DNA of 64,000 bases from Xanthostigma xanthostigma. Lineage: Eukaryota > Arthropoda > Insecta > Raphidioptera > Raphidiidae. Within the stretch, counting starts at the first letter, position 1; every line of letters begins with the position of its first letter. Positions 48,910 to 58,874 of this stretch are shown piece after piece. The translations under genes were made by a program, and so were the position numbers. The DNA lies in the NCBI GenBank assembly GCA_963575645.1, contig OY754469.1:19982001-20046000 (forward strand). The letters are read 5' to 3'. Under the pieces are notes generated by a model, which was given only the letters and a program-made list of their open reading frames with translations, was not told where the DNA came from and searched no databases.

Positions 48910-51029
48910 TTGTAACTAACAATATGATTACCAATGAATTACAGCAGATTATATTGATTTTGTAATGCGTATGTTATCGGTAATAATTGCTTAGAAATGT
49001 CATAGTATTATCTTCATGATTGGGAAGTGTCTATAAATATCTGTTTATTAAAATGCTGTTAAATATTTTGATGAATAGTGCGTGTCGTGAACGGTCAGTA
49101 AATCTTAAAGGTCACCACACATCGTATGATTTGAGATAAATGAAAATAACAACAACAAAGAACTTATATCAAAATGTTGCCGATTCGTATATGTAATTTT
49201 GTACACTAGTCTGTATCCGCGGAATCAGTCTTCGCCTACGCCAATATCGGTTTTCATATAGAGTAATCCTATCTGAACCGAGGGGCGAGAGTATAAATGG
49301 ATACTACTTACAGGTTTTGGTACAGTTGATTGAATACTGTTTCATCAAAATCGGTTTAGCTATTTTCGAGAGATATAAACATAAAGACAGACAAAAATAT
49401 TGGAAACTAGTTTCAAAATAAAAAAGCGACCGGTGCGGTAACCGGATCTATATCCACTTCCGGCTAAATTGCTGGATATCCAAGCCATATTCGCTCTCCA
49501 GCCAATTCCTGTAGTTTAGGACTTCGGAGTGTGTACTGCATAACATAACATATCGTTTACTTAGGTAAATAATTTTGAGTTTCCAAATTTATATTTACAC
49601 AACGCATTTCACAAATCAGTTTTGTTCGAGAGTCGCTGTTAAAAATGTGTTCTCTTTAACAAATGATTTAATTATTGAACTTCAACAGATAAGTAGTTCA
49701 ATAAATTTATTATATAAGATTGAAATACATAATTCATATTTTGTCTTCTAATCAACCAATCTGCAAGGTTAATATTTTAAAACATGTGATAAAATTTAAA
49801 AAAATCCTTCAAACATCTATAACAAAATCATCTTCTAGTTAAAAAGCATTTTTTGAAAACAATACGCTATACAGTAGATCGTATATTATCTAATTATCTA
49901 ATATCCAAGTGTAATAATGAGGTATATTGCACAGGAGTAATGACATTATGTTGAAACGAACGTCAGCGATAACAACGGCGATATACTTATCTATTTTTTA
50001 AAAATTAAATTACAAAAATGCGAAGTGGAGGTTAGAGATCCATTCACAAAACAGTCTCATTGCCTATGATGCCAAGCATTTTAGAATGGAAAAAAATCAG
50101 ACACGATTTTTTCTCACATAATGATTCCTTAGGCGTAGCGTGTTCTCAAAAAATTCTAAAATTTCCTTCCTCCAACGAAATTCGCGACTTCGCTGTGGAA
50201 TGGAGGAAGGAGGGAAAATCAGATTATACCGAATTCTCACCTTCCTTTCAATTCAACGGCAATGTCTCGTTTGTCAAATTGTGACTAGTTCGTAAGCTAG
50301 TTGAAAATAACTTGTATTTTATGATGAAATATGCAATTCGGTAAACTGCTAGTTAGGACTTGTATACTGCGTCAACTACTTTTTCTAGAAAAACTACCCC
50401 ATCTACAGATTTTGAACTGTCCAACTCATACCTGTCCAAATGGACAATAAGAAAAATTTAGATAAAAATATTTGCAACTGAATTCTACATTTACGCTGGA
50501 GTTTTCTAAAGCTAGGCTCACAAAGGAAGGTCAAAGTTTAGAGTAGTTTGGAGCACGCAAAGACAAATGGCTCTCAATTAAAAATTATAGAATTTCGATT
50601 CATTTATTTAGATATTCGCAAAATGATTAAAGGTTTTTCAGAACGAATTGCGTAACAATAAATAAGTGATCCGTCTGGAAGTCTTTTATGTTTCAACTCA
50701 AAATACCATCAATTTTATAATGAATAGCATTTGACGTATTTTACAAGATTTATTTATGCATATGAACAGAATATTCATGGTAGGTATTCCTGACGTAGTT
50801 ACTCGGATGTTAGGATTATAAAAATTATAAATCATGGCAAATGGCAAATACAAAACACGTGCAGTCATGAGAAAGTACGACATTGATATAATGAATATAC
50901 TTATAGATACATAATATCGTATCTACTATCTGTATTAATTAAATTAGAAATCTTATCTTTATATCAGTCACTCACGTGTTGAACATACCTATATAATAAG
51001 CCTAATAGCTATTTTCTACATAGGTCATA
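48910..51029. other. Intergenic, no gene recognised
   Basis: The 74-codon frame at 50060-50284 contains 'ccttcctcca' facing 'tggaggaagg' and looks like a repeat fragment. No other signal is supported. Confidence 0.4.
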
Positions 51030-51344
51030 CAGTACGATCTCTATAATCCAAAGTAATAAAACCGGCGGCTAGTTCGAATTATTAAAAATTCAGACTACAA
51101 TGTTCCTACAAAAATGTACAGAAACGGTTTTTATTTCATTAAAATAAAACCTTTTTAACAACCAATACATTACTCAACCTGTTGCGTTGTCTGAACACCA
51201 TACGAACGGTATCTGAATGAAAAATGTAAAACTGTAAACCACATACCTACATTCAACCCGAAACAATTTTTAAGACCGCGTTTTTTTAGTTCGGATTACT
51301 GGAGGTACGGTTTAGCGTGGGTTCGGATAATAGAGACTAAACTG
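51030..51344. mobile_element. pogo/Tigger-type MITE
   Basis: Left 'cagtacgatctctataatcc' (TA at 51028-51029) and right 'ggataatagagactaaactg' are diverged inverted copies; 'agttcgaattattaaa' and 'tagttcggattactgg' extend the match. It is more worn than the Tigger MITEs at 11 and 24 kb. Confidence 0.6.
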
Positions 51345-52389
51345 TGTCTAGATCTATTGTTATGTACAGATAAATTAAGTAAAAGAACAAATTTTATATT
51401 TAGAAAAATATCACTGATGAGTCGGAAAATTTAAAAATTAAATAATAAATAGTTGTTCCAAAGATATTTTGCAAGTACTCACCAATAAAAAATGTAGGTA
51501 CAATATTTTAAACTTAAGTATCACGAAATACACGAAACAACTTAAAGTTTGTTAAGAAAAATGTTATTAATTTCACATTTACAAATAACCACTGTAAGCA
51601 TTTATTTTGTCTTATATAAAAAACATGTTTGAAAAATATTTAGATATAATTTTAAAAAGTTTAAGCAAATGAAAGTGCGTCCACTCTCTACCGCATCCGG
51701 AACGCAACTAAATTGACTAAATAAATAATATGGGTCAAATTATATTTGTTGTAAGTTAGAGATTCATACGACGGCAATAAGTGCTGGAACAACACTTCAT
51801 GTAATAAATACATATTACTTAAATGTTAGTGAATTTTTGTAACGAAAACATTAATGAGATTTCTTCTCGTTTTAATTTATAGAAGAACATAAAAGAACAT
51901 GATCATTTTCTTTGTTGCATCTCAACTCTCAACCTTCCACAATTTGACGTTTGACTTTGTGGCGATACAATTATTTTTATACACACTGCCATCAAACGGG
52001 AAAATGTAAAAGTACTAATCATAGATCGTAACCAAAAATTTAGTAATGGCTAATGGCGTAACCATGGACATAATATGTCCATGGGCGTAACTAAATGTTT
52101 TGTGATTAAAAAATAAATTAGATTTAGGTATATAAATTAACGTAATGTGACAGGAAAAAGTCTTTTTAAAAGATCTTGCACAATATACTACCTACATTTT
52201 TTTTATAATTTTAGTAAAAATAACCCCAATAATTACAATGTAGGCAGATCGTTGACACTTGACAGCTACTGTCATAATATTAGAATGAGCCACCGTGCTT
52301 GCAAGCAACAGTTTGTCTCTGGTAAAGACATAATATCTAATGATTAACATATGGGTTTTAATTAAACTAAGTTACTAACGTTTTAAAAA

Positions 52390-55010
52390 ATGGTCGGGTT
52401 AGAACAAGAAGAATGTGAACTTGTAGAAAGTGAAGTGATTGATAATCCCAACACAAAAGAAAGAAGAGGTAAAGTACGACGTGATTTGCGTGTACAAAGA
52501 AGACTTTTGCGTGAAAGTAACAATCCGTTTACAATAGATGACGATGAATTTATTTCCAAATATCGTTTAAGGAAAGATATGGTCGGTTATCTGTTGGAAC
52601 AATTGACACCATATTTCGCTGATAGACGCCGCAAGAGTGCAATACACCCAGAAGTGAAAATATTTGCCGCTCTGCGTTTTTTAGCAACTGGAGGTTTTCA
52701 GAGAGACCTTGGTCAGGAAGCGTCAATAGGGTTAAGTCAGTCATCCGTTTGTCGTAGTGTTAGCGAAGTTAGTAAAGCAATCGAGGAACATTTAGCAGAC
52801 GCTTGGATTAAATTTCCTATAGCACAGTCAGAACGGACTGACGTGAAAAATAGTTTCCTTAGGAAAACTGGTTTTCCTGGAGTGATTGGTGCAGTTGGCT
52901 GTTTTTATGTACCTATTGTAACGCCCGAAAATGAAGAACATAATTACATGAATCATAAAGGGCAACATTCGAAAAATATTCAAATTGTATGTGATCATAA
53001 TTATAAAATAATTAATGTTAACGCTAAACATTGCGGCGGCACAAGCAATGCTTTTATACTGAACACATCACATGTTAATTATGAATTGAGGAAATTATAC
53101 AGCGAGGGAGATGCATCAACGTGGTTAGTTGGTAAGTAAGAAATAAAAATAAATACATGGGTAAGTATTCAAAGTGAAACTTCTTTTCAATTTTGTATTA
53201 CCAAAGTTTATCATATATCTCCCCGCTCTTAAATCATTTTCCCATTAAAGTTACAGAAAATTTCAGAGATACATCGCTTTTCAAAAATTATTGTCATTTA
53301 AGTTTGAATCTCACAATTGGTGTGCTATCAAAAAAATACCACCCGAGCTATTGCCTAACGACTTGCGCCATGACCAATGCTCTTTATGAAATAACGCATT
53401 CAAAATAACGCGCTAACTGCAACATTAAATTATGCACTAGAACGCGGATGGAGCAGCACCAAAAACCAATTGTCCACTTAAGTGAGAGTACTGTCTACAT
53501 TTCCTCACAAATGAGTCACTGTTATGACAATAATCAAAGCAAACATTTTACAAATACCTACTCTATTCAAACATGAATATTTGCCAAAAACTACAGCAGT
53601 AGTGGGAACAGATTTATAACAATTATTTGCTTGTCCTTGTATTATGCACAATTATCAAAGTACACCGGTCGTGAAATTCTGGCTCTAAAAAGATGATTTT
53701 TAAAAATATCAAATGCAAGCTTGATCTTAGAACCATTTTACAGTTTTGACGAATATTATATAAGCAATATGACAGTAAGTTTTAAAAAAATATATCGAAA
53801 TTTATTGTAAGTTCTGTAATATTTTTCTTTTTTGATAATGTCTGTACAATTCTAAGGGTACATACGCACTATGCGGCTACCCGTAATGCGGCTAGTCGTC
53901 TGGTTGACCGCAAGTAATAAACTATACGTAAGTTCTGTATATATAAAAAATTGCATTCGCATTACGTTCCGGCTGCCCGCAAACCGTTCTGGTCGCTTCG
54001 ACAGCTGACCGCACGGTTCGTGTACGCACTGTGCGCCGTCACCTGCGTGGTCGTGTTTATTGTTGTCTGACAATTTGCATTATGGAGTTCGATAAAAACT
54101 TGTCTTCATTTTTTTGAGGTTTTCAAAAAATATATCAAAATGCCTGGTTTCATCTCGTGTTTGTAAGAAAGGATTTATCCAGTATTTTTTTTTTCTTTTT
54201 ATTTTTTATGTAGCGATCGTATATATAATAAACAGCAACAACTTCTCCAACATCCATTGTAAAAATGGTTCGTTTTGTTTGGTACACTGCGATCAACGGA
54301 CAGCTGCCCGTATGCGGCCAGCTGTCCGGTTGACCGCAGATTCAACCGTAAACTTCGGTCAACCGGGCGGCTGGCCGCATTACAGGTAGCCGCATAGTGC
54401 GTATGTACCCTAATTGTGTCTTCACAAATAAAGTTTGAATTTGAAGTATCAATTAGATTATTATAAATTGAAAGTATTGATTGACTCTAAGCGTAGATAA
54501 TCCTGGTAGTTCATAAAAACTGAATCAGAATTTCAAACATGCAACAAACTGTATTTTATAACTGCTTTTGCAGGTGATCATAGTTATCCACAACTGCCAT
54601 GGATAATGACACCGTTATTAGCTAATGATCCCGATTCTCCAGAAGGATTTTATAATAAAAGACATGCAGCTGCACTAAATTATGTGGAACGTTGCATTGG
54701 CATGCTAAAGACACGTTTCAGATGTTTGTCGGGTGAACGAATCTTACATTACTTACCTCGAGACGTCGGCATGCTGGTTAATACTTGCATCGCTTTGCAC
54801 AACATGTGCATTGAAGGGAATTTGCCACCGGTTGACGAGGGCAGTAATATACAATGGGATAGCTATCCCAAATTTAATCAAGATGAAGAACTTATAGAAC
54901 AAGACTTATTAAATGCGGGGAATCAGTTACGAATCGAAGTTGTTAATAAGCACTTTAATTTGAACAATTATAGTAATACTAATAATTGTAATGCTACAAA
55001 TTTGGAATAA
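52390..55010 (+). CDS. HARBI1-like nuclease-fold protein, two exons, first catalytic Asp replaced
   Basis: Exons 52390-53131 and 54574-55010 join in frame to 392 aa; the donor is G|GTAAGT and the acceptor TTTTGCAG|GTGAT. The protein matches the PIF/Harbinger transposase and HARBI1 family: an N-terminal helical region (residues about 50-135, with 'AALRFLATGGFQRDLGQ' and 'SQSSVCRSVSEVSKAI'), then the DDE_4 nuclease domain ('GFPGVIGAV', 'YMNHKGQHSKNIQIVCD', 'WLVGDHSYPQLPW', 'LNYVERCIGMLKTRFRCL', 'LHNMC'). The second Asp (249) and the Glu (286) of the DDE triad are present, spaced as in the family. The first Asp, normally in GAVDC, is Gly170, and the usual HD of the 'GGTHDAF' block reads SN, so DNA cleavage is unlikely. 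Length is close to animal HARBI1 (about 350 aa). Intact frame and splice sites with a lost active site suggest a domesticated copy, or a recently inactivated transposon. AATAAA overlaps the stop. Start is the first ATG of the open frame. No terminal repeats were found around it. Confidence 0.85.
53132..54573 (+). other. Intron of the HARBI1-like gene
   Basis: It is 1442 bp, GT...AG, and interrupts the codon for Gly248 after its first base, just before the conserved GDxxYP motif. A 555-bp MITE at 53856-54410 accounts for over a third of its length; the rest is AT-rich with no other signal. Confidence 0.75.
53856..54410. mobile_element. PIF/Harbinger-type MITE in the intron
   Basis: TAA lies on both sides (53853-53855 and 54411-54413). 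Ends 'gggtacatacgcactatgcg' and its complement match over about 50 bp. GC-rich subterminal words ('gcggct', 'ggttgaccgca') recur. Three-base TWA targets and such ends are typical of Harbinger MITEs. Confidence 0.85.
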
Positions 55011-55259
55011 ATACATTTTAACTTTTGTTTTAGAAAAATCTTTTTGTACTGTCAACTTTAGTAAAAAAATTGGTTGTCTGTAAAGTCGGTTTACAGATGA
55101 TAGTTTTACATGATAACGTATTCCGCTCGAATATCATATTTAATAATACATAACCTAAATTTTAGTAGCTGTCAAACTATATTTTTACCGACTAATAATT
55201 TGATCAACCAAAGCAAAATACATATTTTTAAGCAATTATAAAAGACATTTAAAAGAATG

Positions 55260-56121
55260 TATATGTTATTCGCAATAGCCGAAATCGGCCACTGCCCGAA
55301 ATTTTTGCCCACAACGCGTTGCGGGTAAGGAAATATACTCACAAAGCGTTTTCTGTTAGTTTTTGCGGGGCATGAGTAAAATTAAACGCCCACAACGCGT
55401 TGTGGGTAAATGCCCGTACCCACTACACGAATTAAAAGTTTTTGAAGCGTCGCATCGGTTTGTGGGCATTCCAATCTACCCACGTCGCGTTGTGGGCGTC
55501 TCTTCTTACACACGATGCGTTGAATCTGCTATGGTTTCCTCGGGATCAAAACAAGGATTTCTTCACTGCCAGTGTTTTAAAGCATGCGGTACAAAGGCAT
55601 GTTCTTGTGTCAGGAAAAATGTTAAGTGCTACTCAAAATGTCACAAAAGCAATCCGTGCAAGAATAAGTAGAGCGTAGAAGAAAAACTGTTGTGAATTTT
55701 TTAATACATACTTTCATATTTAAAAAATAAACTCAGTGTTTATTAGGTATTTAGATACTATACATGTTTTTTGGAGTTAAAACTTTATTTTTATTATAAT
55801 ACTTATATGATATTAATGGTATTATTAAAAGCTATTAGAAAAATTGTTATTATTATTATTAAAACACATCGTGTGTAAAGAGACGCACACAACGCGACGT
55901 GGGTAGATTGGAATGCCCTCAAACCGATGCGACGCTTCAAAAACTTTTAATTCGTGTAGTGGGTACGAGCATTTACCCACAACGCGTTGTGAGCGTTTAA
56001 TTTTACCCATGCCCCGCAAAAACTAACAGAAAACGCTTTGTGAGTATATTTCCTTACCCGCAACGCGTTGTGGGCAAAAATTTCGGGCAGTGGCCGATTT
56101 CGGCTATTGCGAATAACATAT
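55260..56121. mobile_element. Palindromic element carrying a Cys-rich transposase-like tail
   Basis: Arms of about 258 bp (55260-55520 and 55865-56121) are almost exact complements, running from 'gttattcgcaatagccg' inward. Each arm contains several copies of a self-palindrome 'cccacaacgcgttgtggg', a likely protein-binding repeat. The unique centre of about 340 bp holds a short coding tail (see 55531-55671). Confidence 0.8.
55531..55671 (+). pseudogene. Cysteine-rich C-terminal fragment of a transposon protein
   Basis: The frame through the centre of the palindrome ends with VSSGSKQGFLHCQCFKACGT followed by KACSCVRKNVKC and YSKCHKSNPCKNK, then a stop. The spacing CxC-x3-C-x4-CxC-x6-C-x3-C-x5-C resembles the CXC/tesmin-like tail found at the end of several transposon-encoded proteins, including those related to KRBA2. 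The open frame continues upstream to an ATG at 55363, but that part runs through the inverted arm and is not expected to be protein. I read this as the last exon remnant of the autonomous parent element. Confidence 0.6.
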
Positions 56122-56341
56122 ATATTATATATTTGTTAACAAACCGTATAATTTATCTGGCCATCTGTCAGATGTAGCTTTCGCTGGAACAGCCGAAAAA
56201 ATGTTGAACGCACACTACTCTCTGACGTCACGCGAGAAGAGAGAGACTATCGCTTATATCGCGCTCTCGCTCTGAACGTTACTCTTTTTCGTGCGTGCAG
56301 CCGGTGTTTCATCAATTTATAAGACGTTATCACGTCAAAAA

Positions 56342-56679
56342 AAAAATGTATTTTACGTTCATTAATTGAGAAATACTTTTCATCACAAATATATTTCTGT
56401 TTTTTCTTATTCCAGCATGGTTTTTATGGACAAAAATATTTACAAGAATATAAATCTTAAAACATTTATTTTACCATTTATAAACTAAATTATAAGTTCG
56501 TATCAGAGCTGCCAATACAGAGAGCAACTGCAAAATAAGGGCTTCAGTGCAAGCATAAATCTTGTTTAAAACAGAAATAAGAATTTTCAACATAAGATGT
56601 ACAGTGTAAATTCTTTACAACGAAAAACTACAACGTAGATATTGCTTGAGATTAGTTGGTTTGCATTATTACTAGTGTC
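56342..56679. other. Intergenic, no feature seen
   Basis: AT-rich DNA between two elements; no gene or repeat boundary is apparent. Confidence 0.4.
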
Positions 56680-57312
56680 TGGCCGAATTATAGGTTTTGG
56701 TTTCGGCGAGTTTCAGCGTTAACCCATTGTGTGCTGGCGGTACCTACAAGTACCACATATTTTTACCTTTTGTTCCCAGCCTTGAAATGTATAGTTGTGT
56801 GCTGACGGTACTCTTAAGTACCACAAATTTGAACCTCTGTATTCCCGGCTTTGATTTTTTTAGAGATTGTGTAATATTTTTCATAATTTTATGTTTATTT
56901 GCTACAAAAAGGAATAATGGATTGATTTTGTCATCAAAATTATTTTTAATCATCAGACCGTTTTATGTAAAATAACTTCAACTGTAAATGCTGCCAACAC
57001 AAAAATGATTTCTAAAACGTTATAAACATAGTGACCGAGAAGTACCAACAGTTATGCAGTCAAAAAACTATTCAATTTTATATTTACCAAACGTTGAAAC
57101 GTTCGGTACTTTGAAGTACCGTGAGCACACAACTACGTATTTTAAGGTTGGGAACAAGAGGTAAAAATATGCGGTACTTGTATGTACCGTCAGCACATAA
57201 CTATACGTTTACAAGCTGGACACAATGGGTTAAATTGGAGTTTCGGTTTCAGCAGAAAATCTGCTGAAAACAGGACCGAAACCGAATCTAGTTTTGTAGT
57301 GCATCCCCTCAT
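56680..57312. mobile_element. Probable hAT-like remnant hosting a piggyBac MITE
   Basis: 'ggttttggtttcggcgag' on the left and 'gaccgaaaccgaatctag' plus 'gtagtgcatcccc' on the right resemble inverted subterminal parts of a hAT element with GGGATGCACTAC-type ends. The left terminus is worn, so the extent is approximate. A piggyBac-type MITE sits inside. Confidence 0.45.
56723..57229. mobile_element. piggyBac-type MITE, TTAA target
   Basis: TTAA flanks both ends (56719-56722 and 57230-57233). The ends 'cccattgtgtgctggcgg' and 'aagctggacacaatggg' are inverted, and CCC...GGG termini on TTAA are diagnostic of piggyBac. Four internal inverted motifs of the form ggtac-N4-aagtacc (near 56740, 56806, 57107 and 57172) accompany 'gtgtgctg(a/g)cggta' or its complement 'accgt(c/g)agcac'. 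It has no transposase. Confidence 0.85.
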
Positions 57313-57782
57313 GACAGTGCTAACTATTTGCTGTTGTGCGTTTATCAAATAATTGCTTCTATAAACATAAACGCATTATTTGCAACGGATAAAATGAACA
57401 AAAGCTTAAAAAATATATACTAGAATTACCCTCTAAGTAAGTTTCGGTTTACCAGGCCTGGATGAATCTGATAGTTGGCGGCCTTAAAAATAAAATCAAA
57501 TTCCAATTACGGATGTAAGGTTAAATAATATTATTTATATTAATTATAACCCAGTGTTTGCTATTGTTGTTATATGAAACACAGTCATTGTTACAGTTAC
57601 AATGCTATACCAAAAAAATTACTATTCAAGAGTGTCACTGCCGGGAATTAAATCTTAAACTTTCACTATCGCGGCGGATGACTCAATTAGTTAGTCTACA
57701 ATGTCGACAATGCCCGAGACACATCGGGCAATGTCTGAAATCGGACAAGGTTCAAAAAATAGATTTTTATAAACATGAAACG

Positions 57783-58438
57783 ATCAAATCCAACCTAAAG
57801 TGTCCAGAACAACGTGGTTCCATAACATGTGGATCAATCGGAAATTCAGCTCAACAATATCAAGGTTACGGTTGGGACACACGTTATGTCCAGCTCATCT
57901 CCACAAAACTGGTTTAAAAGACTCTCCAGCTTGCGTTTGTGGTGAGGCGATTGCTGATCCCGATCATCTCCTGCTTTCTTGCCACATGCACCAAGTAGAT
58001 AGAGACCGGCTGTTGGAAGCCATAACTAAGGAACATATAATTCGACCTTTTAATATCGCTACATTACTCTTTCATGGGAATATAAACGTTACATATTATT
58101 TATACCGCGTGGCAACTAAAAATAATTTGAAAATATAGAATATAAGTGTTCGTTGTGGGAGCCTCCTACTGTGTCTAACCCAACCCATCCCGGCGGTCCT
58201 TCTTCCTGGCCATCATGTTTGTCTAATACCTGCCGAGAATGGCCCGAGGCTAATCCATGTCCCCAATCCTAATATCCGTGTATTCCATCCCTCTTGTGTC
58301 CTTGTTATATGTGTTGCTTCCTATAGCGTCGCTTATGTTCCCAATCAATCAGACTCCATCGCAATTAGCCTAATATAAAAACTAGCCCTGGCTAATTACT
58401 CGTCAGAGTAAAGGCCATCTTGTTAAAAAAAAAAAAAA
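57783..58438 (+). mobile_element. 5'-truncated LINE (Jockey/I-like 3' end) with 12-bp TSD
   Basis: The insert is flanked by identical aaacatgaaacg (57771-57782 and 58439-58450) and ends in a poly(A) run, the signature of target-primed reverse transcription. The frame 57800-58138 encodes 'RLRLGHTLCPAHLHKTGL', then 'CVCGEAIADPDHLLLSCHMH', the C-terminal cysteine/histidine tail that follows the RNase H region in Jockey/I-like LINE ORF2 proteins. About 300 bp of 3' UTR follow. Everything 5' of this is missing. The exact duplication indicates a recent insertion. Confidence 0.88.
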
Positions 58439-58600
58439 AAACATGAAACGCTGACATTTGATTGTATCTTTATCATGATAAGTTATCATTAACCCTTTAT
58501 CGAATTTTTATCACTGATATCAACTATTGAAGAATATATTTTTCTGCTTTCTATTACAATTATTGATGATTGAAACCACGTATAATTTATTTCCACACAT

Positions 58601-58610
58601 TTTATTTATT
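58601..58610 (-). promoter_or_regulatory. Candidate polyadenylation signals within the MITE
   Basis: On the minus strand AATAAATAAA lies about 265 nt past the ZAD stop codon. It belongs to the MITE, not to older flanking DNA. No AATAAA was noticed between the stop and the MITE edge. Confidence 0.4.
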
Positions 58611-58874
58611 TTAATGAATAAAAAAATACTTAATCATCAATAATTGTAATAGAAACCTGAAAACTATTTTCTTCAATAGTTGATATCAGTGATAAAAATT
58701 CCATAAAGCGTTAATGATAACTTATGATGATAAAGATACAATCAAATGTCAGCGTTTCATGTTTATAAAAAAACTATTTTTTGAACCTTGTCCGATTTAG
58801 GACATTGCCGGATGTGGCTCGGGCATTGTTGACATTGTCCGGATTCCGGACATTAACCGTAACATCTCTATTAT

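Larger units (their letters stand above)
55069..56341. mobile_element. 1.27-kb repeat element with a palindrome inside
   Basis: Left 'ttggttgtctgtaaagtcgg' to 'aatatcatatttaataata' and right 'gtttcatcaatttataagac' to 'ttatcacgtcaaaa' are both found in the 43115-43345 copy, which lacks the middle. Between them lies the palindromic element 55260-56121 and a short 'tctctgacgtcacgcgag' region. The superfamily is not identified. Confidence 0.62.
57704..58842. mobile_element. MITE with long TIRs, split by a LINE
   Basis: Left end 'acaatgtcgacaatgcccg' to 'ttcaaaaaatag' and right end its complement are inverted; the arms continue after the LINE as 58441-58762 ('cgctgacatttgattgtat' facing 'atacaatcaaatgtcagcg'). 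Without the LINE and one copy of the duplicated target it is about 470 bp. It lies immediately 3' of the zinc-finger gene. Confidence 0.78.

Noticed and set aside
55363-55671. 102-codon frame as a complete small protein
   Set aside because: The first half runs through the inverted-repeat arm, whose mirror at 55825-56019 opens a matching frame; only the Cys-rich tail looks protein-derived.
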